Source: Borovskyia barvae
Taxonomy: Eukaryota > Euglenozoa > Kinetoplastea > Trypanosomatida > Trypanosomatidae
DNA length: 64,000 nucleotides
Direction of reading: 5' to 3'
NCBI GenBank assembly: GCA_030849085.1
Contig: JASAOM010001049.1
Location: forward strand, 1-64,000
Shown here: piece by piece, positions 27,240 to 36,501 of the stretch
How the letters are laid out: each line of letters begins with the position of its first letter
Position numbering within the stretch: position 1 is the stretch's first letter
Program-made: the position numbers and the translations under genes
Notes under the pieces: model-generated
The model's input: only the letters and a program-made list of their open reading frames with translations
What the model was told of the DNA's origin: nothing
Databases searched by the model: none

Positions 27240-28502
27240 CTACATGACCATCGGTGGTGCACAGAGGATATGACGGGTTTGATCGATCTGCGCGAGCGAG
27301 CTTGGCGGAACGCGCATGTATGGCGCTGGCAGGAGGGCATCCAGGCGCCGATAGCGCGCCAGCTGAGCGCCTACGAAGTTGCTGAAGCGGTAGGCGGCGT
27401 TGACGGCAGCCACCGTCTCCGCCGTCATCGCCGGCCCCGGCGCCTCCTCCCTGTCGTCCCTACTGCTCGCTGCGGACGTCGCCGCGTCGGGGAGGCTGCG
27501 CTCGTGAAAATGGTCTGCTGCTTGCTGGATGGCGCGACGTAGACGCAGCAGCGTGGGGGAAGGCGTGGGGAGGTGCTTGTACGGGCACACCATGTGGCTT
27601 CCCACAAGAGTAGAGTCGGTGTCGCTGATCCCCACGACGACGGTGCGCACGTGGGGAGCCAGCTCTGGTAGGAAGGTGCGCAGCGTCGTCGTCGTTGCGA
27701 GGGCCACCGAGGGTCCCTGCAGCTCCGTCCCCTTCGAGTGCAGAAGGAGCCGATACAAGTTTTCTGCGAGGCGATACGGTCGACTGCGCAGGGGAGTCGG
27801 CCCGAGCGTCTTGCGAGAGGCCACCAAGTCCACCACAAGGTTTACGCGGAGGCCTGGCGCGTAGACCATCGGCATCGACCCGTCTTCCTCGTCGGGCGCA
27901 CTCCCGCTGGCGAGCTCTGCCTCGTCCGACGCATCGCGCATCGGCCACGCCTTCCGCAAAGCTATGTGCAGCCGGCGCTGATGATCCCGTTCAACTGATT
28001 CCACAGCCGCTGCGGTGGTGGTGGGAGTGGCGGAGCCGGAGGTCGGCACAACGGCGGAGGAAGGCGTGGGCGTAACTCCACCCCCTGCCCCACCCGCACG
28101 CAGCACCTCCGCCATCTGCTCCTCCGGGTTTAGAGAGTGAAAGAAGGCGCAACTGATATCGTAGTGGCGCTGTGCCTCTCGCATCATACTGCGCACCTTC
28201 TTCTCCAACTTCGCCTGCGCCGCCGCCTCCGAGGTGAAGAAGGAGAGGGTGTACTGACTGTATACCCAAATGGAGTTATCAGGAGCACAGAGGAGCTGAT
28301 TGGGCAGATCAGCGAAGAGAACGAAAGGCGAGGACGAGGATGAAGGGGAGACAGCGACAGCTGTCGAAGGGGCTGTGGTGTTGAAGCCCGCCGCCCCACC
28401 TCGAGGGAGGTGGGAGTTGTTGAGCAGTGCGGATGGATGGGATGCCGATAGCGCTGGCAGACGCACGGGTGCCGGTGCTGCGATCCTGTCGCGCGACGGC
28501 AT
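27240..28502 (-). CDS. Protein of unknown function (420 residues)
   Basis: I do not recognise the family. After a Ser/Ala/Pro-rich start, a structured block begins near residue 60 with FVLFADLPNQLLCAPDNSIW and VYSQYTLSFFTSEAAA, followed by a helical KKVRSMMREAQRHYDIS segment. A second structured part contains LRVNLVVDLVASRKTLGPT, a helix RPYRLAENLYRLLLHSKG, and HVRTVVVGISDTDSTLVGSH. The C-terminus has AYRFSNFVGAQLARYRRLDA. There is no signal peptide or membrane span in the mature frame. The first in-frame ATG is at 28500-28502; the open frame before it is low-complexity untranslated sequence. The regular structure and low-complexity pattern suggest a real conserved gene. Confidence 0.75.
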   Translation of the reverse strand: MPSRDRIAAPAPVRLPALSASHPSALLNNSHLPRGGAAGFNTTAPSTAVAVSPSSSSSPFVLFADLPNQLLCAPDNSIWVYSQYTLSFFTSEAAAQAKLEKKVRSMMREAQRHYDISCAFFHSLNPEEQMAEVLRAGGAGGGVTPTPSSAVVPTSGSATPTTTAAAVESVERDHQRRLHIALRKAWPMRDASDEAELASGSAPDEEDGSMPMVYAPGLRVNLVVDLVASRKTLGPTPLRSRPYRLAENLYRLLLHSKGTELQGPSVALATTTTLRTFLPELAPHVRTVVVGISDTDSTLVGSHMVCPYKHLPTPSPTLLRLRRAIQQAADHFHERSLPDAATSAASSRDDREEAPGPAMTAETVAAVNAAYRFSNFVGAQLARYRRLDALLPAPYMRVPPSSLAQIDQTRHILCAPPMVM

Positions 28503-29707
28503 TGTTTCACCTTCCCCCTCCCCCCTCCTCCCGAAATGGTCGATCGACGCGTGCACCCTCCACTTCGAGTGTGTGTGTGTGTGTGTGTGTGGCAGAAAGA
28601 GAGAAAAGAGGCAGAGAGCACACGAAAAAGTCGAGGGAGGAGTTCGAGAGAAAAGAAGAAGGGAGAGAGGCAGCACTGAGGCCGTCGAGAGCAGCAGGTG
28701 CAATGGGGATGTGAAAGAGGCAACCGCGCTGAGAGAGAGAGAGAGAGAGGACGCCCATTCTTCCCCTCGCCCTTCTTTTCTCTGCCCGTACCGTCTTGAG
28801 TAGTTTCATGTCTCTCTCTCTCTCTCTTTCTTCTCAAATGCTGAGCCGTGGCGATCCCTTTCGCCCTCCTTCCCATGTTTCATTGTCGAAGGTAGAGCCT
28901 TTGAAGAGCCATTGCAGCCGAAATGGAGAGAGAGGGATATGGAGAAGAGGAGATGTCGTTGTCTTTCCTTCTTCCCCCCCTCTCTCACTCTCTCTTGCTT
29001 TTCTTGAGTTTGTGTACTACTATGAAGTGTGAAGTACGTGTAGTCGCGTTGGTGTTGATGAAGGTGTGCATTTCTGAAGGGCAGGCTCGAGATGCAACAC
29101 GGTGATGTCGCGCATCACACACACACACATATCTATATATCTATATATATATATATATATATATATATAACCTCTTGCGACCACCCTGACTCCCAACCCA
29201 AACGCCTCCTTCCCCCTCCTCTCTTTCTCTATTCAACACACGAAAAAGCACCAACAACACAACCGCGCCTACACAGAACATAAACGAGCGTACACCAATG
29301 AGCATTGGGGTGGGGGAGAGGAGAAAGAGAGAGAGAGAGGAAAAGCATTCGCCTACGGGGGGCGGAAGCAACGCACACAGCAACCGCATGACGAAACGGT
29401 AGAGATGCGAAGGAACGAGGACAGAGCGTCCCAGCACGACAGCAAAAAAGGAAACAAAAGCTAAAATAAAGAAGGACGATGAGGATCGTCACTATACGAG
29501 TGAGGGAAATGGAACGGAGAAAGGCGCGAGGAGGCCGTTCGATGCGCATGCAACCTTCATTCCTGTCATGAGTAGCACATCAGCGAATACAATATATATG
29601 GTCCACCCCCCTTCATCGGTGCCGCTCTTGAGAGGTGGTCAAGATCAACGCGTTTCTCTTCTCCTTTTTTCTTTTTTTGCAGGCACCCACACCCACACAC
29701 ACACTTA
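28503..29707. other. Intergenic region, unknown protein/Cox17 genes
   Basis: 1.2 kb with (TG)n at 28567-28590, (GA)n at 28732-28748, (CT)n at 28811-28828, (CA)n at 29112-29128 and a long (TA)n at about 29130-29168. No gene is seen. Confidence 0.6.
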
Positions 29708-29992
29708 CTACATGGGCTTTGCATTTTTGCGAAGGGCGTTCACCTCTTCCTTGCTGAAGCCTTCCTTCAGCAGACACGTATAGAAGGCGCTGATCTCTGC
29801 CTCGCACTCGCTTGCATTGTTCAGCAAGGTACACTCGTCGCGGGCGCGGCGCTCCTGCGGGCAGGCGCAGCAGATCTTACAGCTGGGCTTGCTCGGTGCC
29901 GCTGCCGGCGGTGCGCTGGCGGCGGCGGCAGCGGTGGTAGTGGTAGTAGTAGTATGGTTGTCGCCCGCCTGAGAGGATGCGTTGTTGCCCAT
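29708..29992 (-). CDS. COX17: Cytochrome c oxidase copper chaperone Cox17
   Basis: The product has 94 residues. The C-terminal half is a typical Cox17 twin CX9C hairpin: CKICCACPQERRARDEC, where the vicinal Cys pair binds Cu(I), followed by CEAEISAFYTC and KEGF. Cox17 carries copper in the mitochondrial intermembrane space to Sco1 and Cox11 for cytochrome oxidase assembly. The first 35 residues are an extra Ala/Thr/Pro-rich extension (usual length is 60-70 residues) that starts MGNNASS, fitting an N-myristoylation consensus (Gly2, Ser6). It is short but well supported by the motif; the start is the only ATG before the motif. Confidence 0.93.
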   Translation of the reverse strand: MGNNASSQAGDNHTTTTTTTAAAAASAPPAAAPSKPSCKICCACPQERRARDECTLLNNASECEAEISAFYTCLLKEGFSKEEVNALRKNAKPM

Positions 29993-30921
29993 CTCGATAT
30001 CGTGCGGTTCCTTTCTGTCTTTGATCCCCCCCTCTCTCTTTTTGTTTTGTTTGTGTTTTGAAATGGGTTCTCTTCTCTGTGCGTGTGCAAGTGTGCTGAG
30101 CGAGCGAGCGAGGCGAAAACGGGTAAGTCAGAAGAGAATGGAGCGCGAGGTGTCTTACTGCAGCAATGAGCCCGAGAGATAGCGAATGTGCATCGTCGTA
30201 TGTGTGACGTGGGTGCCCATAGGGAAAACGAAAAGCACAGGAGAGTTCGCGGGAGACAAAGCGAAGTGAGAGAGGAACACAGCAGCTCCGCACGCGCTGT
30301 TGGTCGTGTCCGTCCCCCCTCAGCACCCCCTCCTCGGCTCCAGAAGATTTCGAGACTTCGACACCCTTTTTCTTGCGTTTCATGGATCTGTGGAGGCTCG
30401 AGCATGAGCGCACCCCACCCACACATGCACCGACAGAGAGAGACAGGCATGTTGTGCGCAGATCTCCCTCTCTCTTTTCTAATGAAGAGGATGCATGGTG
30501 ATGAGGTGGAGCGCGACGTCACCACCACTACCATATATATATATATATATATATTGTGTGTGTTCGCCTTATTTCTTTTAGCGATGCAATACAACTTTCG
30601 AGAAAGCGTTCAACGTGTGCACCGCACCCCATTAACGTTCGATTCCTTCCGCCTTCTTCTCCTTCCTTACGCTTATGTTTGAGAACCAATCGAGGAACGC
30701 GCCTCTCCCGACCCGCACAGATACGCCTCCAGCATCCGTGTACCCTTTGGTGGCTCTCTGCACAGCTTCGTTGTAGCGGTGATGCGGATGAAGTACAAGA
30801 TTTCGGGAGGACAGAGGATGTGCGGAGCAAATAAAAGGAAGGCGGTGGTGGTGAACAGCGGGTTGGCCATCCCTTCCATCTCGCGCAGGAGGAGGAGAGG
30901 ATGGCCAACTATATCCGGTCT
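29993..30921. other. Intergenic region, Cox17/TatD-like genes
   Basis: Contains a T-rich block at 30033-30055, GAGC repeats near 30100-30110, and (TA)n at 30532-30553. No gene is seen. Confidence 0.6.
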
Positions 30922-33417
30922 TCAGTTGCCGGAGTGGGCGCTGTCGCTGTCCTCCTCCTCCTCCTCCCCTCTTCTCTGCCCTTGCTTTTGCTGCTTACGC
31001 TGCTGCTGCTTCTTTCGCTTCCTCCGCGAGCTCTGCGCCGCCGACTGCATGGTGAGGGCAGAGAGCGCTTCCGCATCGGCTTCGGCTTGCTCGGCTTCGC
31101 TGTCCTCGTCCCTGTTGTTTTCCTCCGCCACAAGTTTACTTTTTTTTTGACGGCGTCCGACAGGCGCCATGTCGACGGGATCGTGATGAGGGCCGGCCTT
31201 CGCCTGCAACAGTCGCTCCACCTCTGCGGCCAGACTGTAACGATCTCCTGAGACGTTGCCATCTGAATCGCAGGGAGCCGCCGCCCCAGCACGGCGCCCG
31301 CCGCCCGTCTTGAAGCGTTGCTGCTGCTGCTGCTTTGGCGACGACGCAGATGTCTTACTGCCTGCCGCCACGCCAACGTCGTCGGTGTGGTCGTCGTTGC
31401 CGCTCTCTGTTTCGCTATCCTCGTCCACGTGCGACGGCTGCACCGACGCAGCTGCTGCTGTCATCGGCGCAGCTTGGCCGTGCTGCCGAGGCGCGAAGTC
31501 CTTGTTACGGAAGTGCGTAAAGTTCGATCGATTATTTGCCTTAACATTCTTCTTCTTGTCTCGCTTGCTGCGCTTCTCATGGAGTTCGTCGAGTCGAGCT
31601 TGCGCCAGAGCTGCCTCCTCCTCTAGTCGCTCTTGTTCGACCCGCTCCAACTCTCTGGCGGCCTTGGCGAGCACCGCTTCCAGGTCGCGCTTCGCGTCCG
31701 GGTCCGCTAGCCCTGCTACAACGGTCGGCGCCGCCGGCTTTTTTGACGCCGCCCACTGCTGTTGCTGCTGCTGCTCCTTCTCGTCGGCCAGTTCCTCTTC
31801 GGCTGTCGCTGCTGCCTCCACCTCGTCCTCGTCGTCCGCGCTGCTGGAGGTTTGTTCGGGCTGCAGGGCTACAACGCATTCGTGGAAGAACACCCGCAGG
31901 TTGTTGACCGCCGCTACTGCCGCCAGCGCCTCCACCGTCAGCAAAGTCGTCGCGGCTGCAGCTGACGCGGGCAACGGTGCCGCCTCCATCGCGTTGAAGA
32001 CGGTCTGCACAACATAGGGATAGTTGCCAGGTTCGTTCGGAAGACTGCGGAGATGCGCATCCGGCAGACACTGTGGCGTGCCCCACGGTGCGCCGGTGCC
32101 AATCAGAAGCTGCGAAAGGTGCACAACCGAGTCGTCCATCGCTGCTTCCCCGCTGCTGGCGACGGGGAACGCCCGCGACGGAAGCAGCGCCGCGAGAGAT
32201 GCCACCGAGGGCGAGGGCGAGGAACCGGCGCTCTCCTGGTCATCAGATTGGCTCTCTTCCTTCGCCTCTGCCAGGCCCTCCGCCGTCACTAAGACGTAAA
32301 AGGGAAGCACTGCTGCAGCGGTGTTGGCGGCCGCCGCTGACAGCGGGCGGTGTTGGCGGAGGAGCTGCTGCATGGCAACGGAGGCGTGCAGTATTGAAAG
32401 GCCGTCGTAGAGGACAACAGCAGAAGGCAGAGCTTGTGCCTTCTTGCTTTTCACCGCTTCGTCCTCCTCCCGCGCTGCCTTCGATGCTGCGTAGAGCTCG
32501 CTGAGCAGTTCGGCTGCTCGGTTCACTGTCTCGGTTAGCGTTGCCGCTGTCGCCGCATGGAGGTGGAGCAGCAGCGGAAGATGCACCTCTGCCGCCACTC
32601 GCCAGCATTCTCGAAACAGACGTTCCTGCGCGTAGTGGGTGCCGTGGTCACGACTTAGGTTCAGGCCAGTCAGTACCCCCAACACATCGCCGTGCTTTAC
32701 GTTGGTCTCCAGTTCGGTGATCCACTGGTCGTGTAGACGCATGTTCACTCGATCGATACTGTTGACGTGAACGCCTAGTACGGCGTAGAATGCCACCCCA
32801 GTCCCTACAGTGCGTGCCACCCCGGCAGGGGTAGCGGAGCTCTCCTCCTCGCCTTGAAAGCGGACATGACGAGTCGTGAGAGAGGTGCGTGGTGGCTCCA
32901 CGGCGGAGGGGTGTGGCCATGTGCCGCCGCCGCTGCCGCTGCCTCGGCACATCATGTTGTGTTGCACGCACGTCTCCAACAGCAACCCTTGCCGCTCCAC
33001 CTCTGCACACCAGCAGATCATCGCCGCAAGTTTGCCTTCCTCCACCGCACGACGCGCCACACCCTCCCGATCATCCTCCAGCTTTCGTGATAGCAGGGCG
33101 ACTGCGGCATCGATGTGGATGGACCAGTTGCTGTGCGCCGCTGCTGCGTCCTGTGCAACAGAGATGGCGGTGTTCACGTCGGCTGCCATCGCAGTAGCAT
33201 CAGGGGCAGCCCCTGCATCCGTGACGACCGGCACCAGTGCTCTCAGAACGGGCACACACGTCGAGGGCGGCACCGGGACCGCGCGGACGGCGGGAGCTGC
33301 GTGCGTACTCTTGCCAGCTCGCTTGTTCCGCGCCGTTGCCGCACCAGGATTATTCTTTGACCGACGGAGGCTGGCACCCTTTGCCTCACGTCCGCCACCG
33401 CGATCTACAAATCCCAT
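30922..33417 (-). CDS. TatD-like hydrolase homologue lacking metal ligands, with basic tail
   Basis: The product has 831 residues. Blocks in the order of the TatD DNase TIM barrel are visible: FYAVLGVHVNSIDR (for the usual GIHP), LTGLNLSRDH with a following FRECWRVAAEVHLPLLLHLHA (for EIGLD and the H-R block), and IGTGAPWGTPQC with SLPNEPGNYPYVVQTV (for the ETDAPW and NEP blocks). TatD enzymes are metal-dependent 3'-5' nucleases. Here the HxH start, the Glu of the third block and the Asp of the last are not seen, so it is probably inactive. The tail from about residue 580 is coiled, Lys/Arg/Gln/Glu-rich and may bind RNA or be nuclear. The start is the first ATG (33415-33417). Confidence 0.7.
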   Translation of the reverse strand: MGFVDRGGGREAKGASLRRSKNNPGAATARNKRAGKSTHAAPAVRAVPVPPSTCVPVLRALVPVVTDAGAAPDATAMAADVNTAISVAQDAAAAHSNWSIHIDAAVALLSRKLEDDREGVARRAVEEGKLAAMICWCAEVERQGLLLETCVQHNMMCRGSGSGGGTWPHPSAVEPPRTSLTTRHVRFQGEEESSATPAGVARTVGTGVAFYAVLGVHVNSIDRVNMRLHDQWITELETNVKHGDVLGVLTGLNLSRDHGTHYAQERLFRECWRVAAEVHLPLLLHLHAATAATLTETVNRAAELLSELYAASKAAREEDEAVKSKKAQALPSAVVLYDGLSILHASVAMQQLLRQHRPLSAAAANTAAAVLPFYVLVTAEGLAEAKEESQSDDQESAGSSPSPSVASLAALLPSRAFPVASSGEAAMDDSVVHLSQLLIGTGAPWGTPQCLPDAHLRSLPNEPGNYPYVVQTVFNAMEAAPLPASAAAATTLLTVEALAAVAAVNNLRVFFHECVVALQPEQTSSSADDEDEVEAAATAEEELADEKEQQQQQQWAASKKPAAPTVVAGLADPDAKRDLEAVLAKAARELERVEQERLEEEAALAQARLDELHEKRSKRDKKKNVKANNRSNFTHFRNKDFAPRQHGQAAPMTAAAASVQPSHVDEDSETESGNDDHTDDVGVAAGSKTSASSPKQQQQQRFKTGGGRRAGAAAPCDSDGNVSGDRYSLAAEVERLLQAKAGPHHDPVDMAPVGRRQKKSKLVAEENNRDEDSEAEQAEADAEALSALTMQSAAQSSRRKRKKQQQRKQQKQGQRRGEEEEEDSDSAHSGN

Positions 33418-34393
33418 CTCTCTCTCTCTCTGCCGTGCGCTGGTCTCGAGAAAAGAAGAGCTTCTCTTCTCCTCGTATATGAGGGAGGTGGTGGCGATGG
33501 GAAGATGGAGAGAGTTCAAGCAACACGATCGAAAAGTACCACCACAGCACCAAAACGGAAGGGAGGGACGGGAAGGAAGGGGTGTGTGTGCTGGGGATAA
33601 TAGGAGAGGATAGAGAGATGGCGTGTGAAGGTCGGTGGGGGTGATGGTGGGGAGAAGATGAAGAGGCGAGGGGAGGAGATACGCTCAGGGCGCCCCAAAC
33701 ACACACATATATATATATGTATAAGTCGATCGATACAAATATTGCCGCAGATTCTCCAAAAAGAGGAGGACGTGTGGGTGCGTCTTTGCACGACGGGAGG
33801 GAAGGGGGGAGAGGAGGGGCACAAGACCGTCGAGCTACCCTTCTCATCTTCTCTCGCCTTCCTTAGCTGCGCTCCCGCATTTAAACGTGGAGAGCATGGG
33901 AGTGTAGAGGGGAGGGGATTGAAGGGGGGGGGGGAGTGACGGGGACCGGGAATTCTCTAAATGGAATACGTAAGAGAGAGAAAGAGATAGTTGTGTCGCG
34001 GATACAGGGTGGGGCGGATATCTCGTGTGAGGACACGCAACACTTTTTTCCCTCTGCCTCCCTCTCTCCTCTCTCTCTCTCCATCCCTGCTAACGTCGTC
34101 TCTCCATCCACATGCGTGTGTATCTATATCGGTTGTGTGGGTGCACTTCTTAACGAAACGAGAAAAAATTTTCAGTTGTGTGTTTGCGAGAGAGGAGAGG
34201 AGAATAGAGTGTGTGCGCGTAGACGAGTGGATAGCGGTCGACACCCGGACAAGGCGATAGTTCTGTCTCGTCTTCCCACTTTCCTCCTTCAAACCTTTTC
34301 TCCCTTCACCCTCTCCTCCCACCGTCTCGCTACATAGAGCTCCTGGTATGCCACGTCTCCGTCTCTCTTTCTCTCCTCCACTTCTTCCTCTCT
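33418..34393. other. Intergenic region, TatD-like/NYN-like genes
   Basis: Contains a short (CA)/(TA) block at 33700-33718, a G run at 33926-33935, C/T-rich 34044-34085 and GA-rich patches. No gene is seen. Confidence 0.6.
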
Positions 34394-35365
34394 TCATGCT
34401 CCATCCTTCGACCGCCCATCATCGCCGCACCCACTTACCATACCCAACTCGTCCAGCACGTACTGCTGGAAGAAGGCCGCCGCCGTGGGCGTGGGGCATC
34501 CTTCCGCAGCTGGAAGGCCCTCCCTCTGCTGACCACCGCGCAACAGCTCCTCCAGCTCTGCTGACCCCGTGCGTTGCTCTTCCATCAAGGAGAGGTACAT
34601 CGCCCGATCGACCTCGTGACAGACGTAGCACACCCCTTCAACTTTATTGAACCCACGGAACTCAAAGAGGTGCCGCGCATCCGCCTCGATCTGCATCGCT
34701 AGAGGGATGAACCGCTCTACACGAAAGTACTCCACCTGCAGCACCGGCTGCTGCGGCAGCAGATCGGTGGCGGGTGGCGGTTCTGACGTGGGCCCGTTCG
34801 AGGCCACCTCGGGAAGCGGTACGAGAGATACGGGTCCACCCGCCGCGTTGCCGGCCATCAGCGGCTCCCATACGGGCGGCAGCTGGTGCGCGAAGACGCG
34901 CATCAGTACCGGCACCCCGACCTGCAGCACCGCTGGCAGCACTGTCGAGAAGAGGGCACTGGTGCGCCGTATCTGCTCCACCGACGTGCAGCCGCTAGGA
35001 ATGAGATTGAGGTTGGAGCCGTCGATGAGGACGGCGAGACGACGCCGCGGATCAGCGAGGTCGGTGGGCACAGGGGGAAGGCGGTCCTTCATGGGGCCAC
35101 GACCGCCCATCGGACGTGCGACGCGGGGCGGCGCTGGACTTCGTGGTGAAGGTGTGGTCTTGTGGAGGGTCCGTGTGGGCGGCGACGGGGCCGCCGCTGC
35201 AACGGGGCTGGTCGGAGCGGAAGTGGCCGCCACCGCGTAGTCTCTGGCTTCTCCAGACGGGGTCGACGAGCAACAGCGCCGCAGAACCGCCATCATCCCC
35301 GCGGTGCGGCTGGCCACCACCGCATTCGTGCCGGTGAGAAGAGCGCGATAGGTGACACGCCGCAT
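34394..35365 (-). CDS. NYN/PIN-like domain protein, probably mitochondrial
   Basis: The product has 323 residues. The N-terminus (MRRVTYRALLTGTNAVVASR, then further Arg/Ala/Ser without acids) is a likely mitochondrial presequence. At about residue 109 RRLAVLIDGSNLNLI is the signature first strand of NYN-type PIN-like ribonucleases (DGSN), followed by helices and VLMRVFAHQLPP. Later FRGFNKVEGVCYVCHEVDRA takes the place of the second acidic block, and a helical tail follows. Such proteins cut or bind RNA. In kinetoplastids a role in mitochondrial RNA processing is plausible but inferred. The start is the first ATG and gives the presequence. Confidence 0.7.
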   Translation of the reverse strand: MRRVTYRALLTGTNAVVASRTAGMMAVLRRCCSSTPSGEARDYAVAATSAPTSPVAAAAPSPPTRTLHKTTPSPRSPAPPRVARPMGGRGPMKDRLPPVPTDLADPRRRLAVLIDGSNLNLIPSGCTSVEQIRRTSALFSTVLPAVLQVGVPVLMRVFAHQLPPVWEPLMAGNAAGGPVSLVPLPEVASNGPTSEPPPATDLLPQQPVLQVEYFRVERFIPLAMQIEADARHLFEFRGFNKVEGVCYVCHEVDRAMYLSLMEEQRTGSAELEELLRGGQQREGLPAAEGCPTPTAAAFFQQYVLDELGMVSGCGDDGRSKDGA

Positions 35366-36501
35366 GTTGGGCGCGTCTTCTCTCCCTCCCGGTCTCTCTT
35401 CTGTTCTTAAAAATTGTTCTGCGAAAGCGGGGGAGGGGGGCGTTGGCGTTGACCCCTCTCCTTCCCGGTCTCTCTCTCTCTCTGTCTGCTTGCCTGTCTT
35501 CCTTTAGGCGAAGACCCCCTCCACAAGAGTCGATCTATATATATATGTGTGTGTATCGACAGCAAACCGTGGTAGCGTCCCTCGTCGATCCAGAAGCACC
35601 GCGGGATGGGCGCGTTGGGAGTGAGTCCGTGTGCGTACGCACGCGGGAAAGGAAATGGGAGGAGAAAAGTAAAAGCGGGGGAGAGGCGGAGAGACGTGCC
35701 GCACGCACACACACACACACACTTTGAATCCCACGGGCTGTGTGTGTGTATTTGAAGGGGAGAGAGAGAGAAGGGAGAGCACCACCACCGAGACAGGGGA
35801 GCTGAAGAGATGCGAGCGAAGACAAGACGGTGCGGAATACGGCAGAAGGGTACCCTACTCCATGTTGACGTCGCTCTCTCTCTCTCTCTCTCTCTCTCGG
35901 CTTTGCTCGTTGCGTCCCCTCCCTGCTCTGTTTGCCTTCTTTCTCAATGCGGGTTCGTTCAATCCTTTCAAACTTTTTTTCTTGTCGTGGTGAGAGAAGA
36001 GAAAGGAAAGACGGCGGAGTGTTCGCCGTGGGTATGCGGCCTCCCATCGTTAACAAGAGAGGAGAGAAGGAGCTACATACACGAACATAGAGATACCTTT
36101 CCTCACACACACACACACATACACATACACACACATCCCCCCTCTCTGCTCTTCCCCCCCCCCTCGAGAGATTTGTGTGAGGGGATGCGCGTGTGTGTGT
36201 AACGGTAGAGAGTGAGCGAGAAGTTCGAGGAGAAAAGAATGAAATGGAAGGACTGCGCGTTAAACAGAGTCTCCCTCCTTCTACCCCTTCACCCCCCACT
36301 CCACATCCCTCTCTCTCTCTCAACTTCTTCATGCACGCGCGCTGCAAAAACCAAAAAAGTATACAGTAAGATACGACTCTTACATCTTCCACACACACAC
36401 ACACACACACACACACGCCACGGAGGAGATACTTCTGCATCTTCCTTATGGAGGTTTTCCTTCCAGCCTTCCACCCGAAGCGCAGCACATGCGGGAGCTT
36501 G
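35366..36501. other. Intergenic region, NYN-like/TBCE-like genes
   Basis: Contains (CT)n at about 35469-35485 and 35876-35897, (TA)n at 35536-35545, (CA)n at 35703-35722, 36104-36134 and 36391-36414. No gene is seen. Confidence 0.6.

Noticed and set aside
29126-29170. Long (CA)n/(TA)n tract as a possible telomere or centromere signal
   Set aside because: Similar tracts occur in almost every intergenic region of the window, so they are ordinary untranslated simple repeats.
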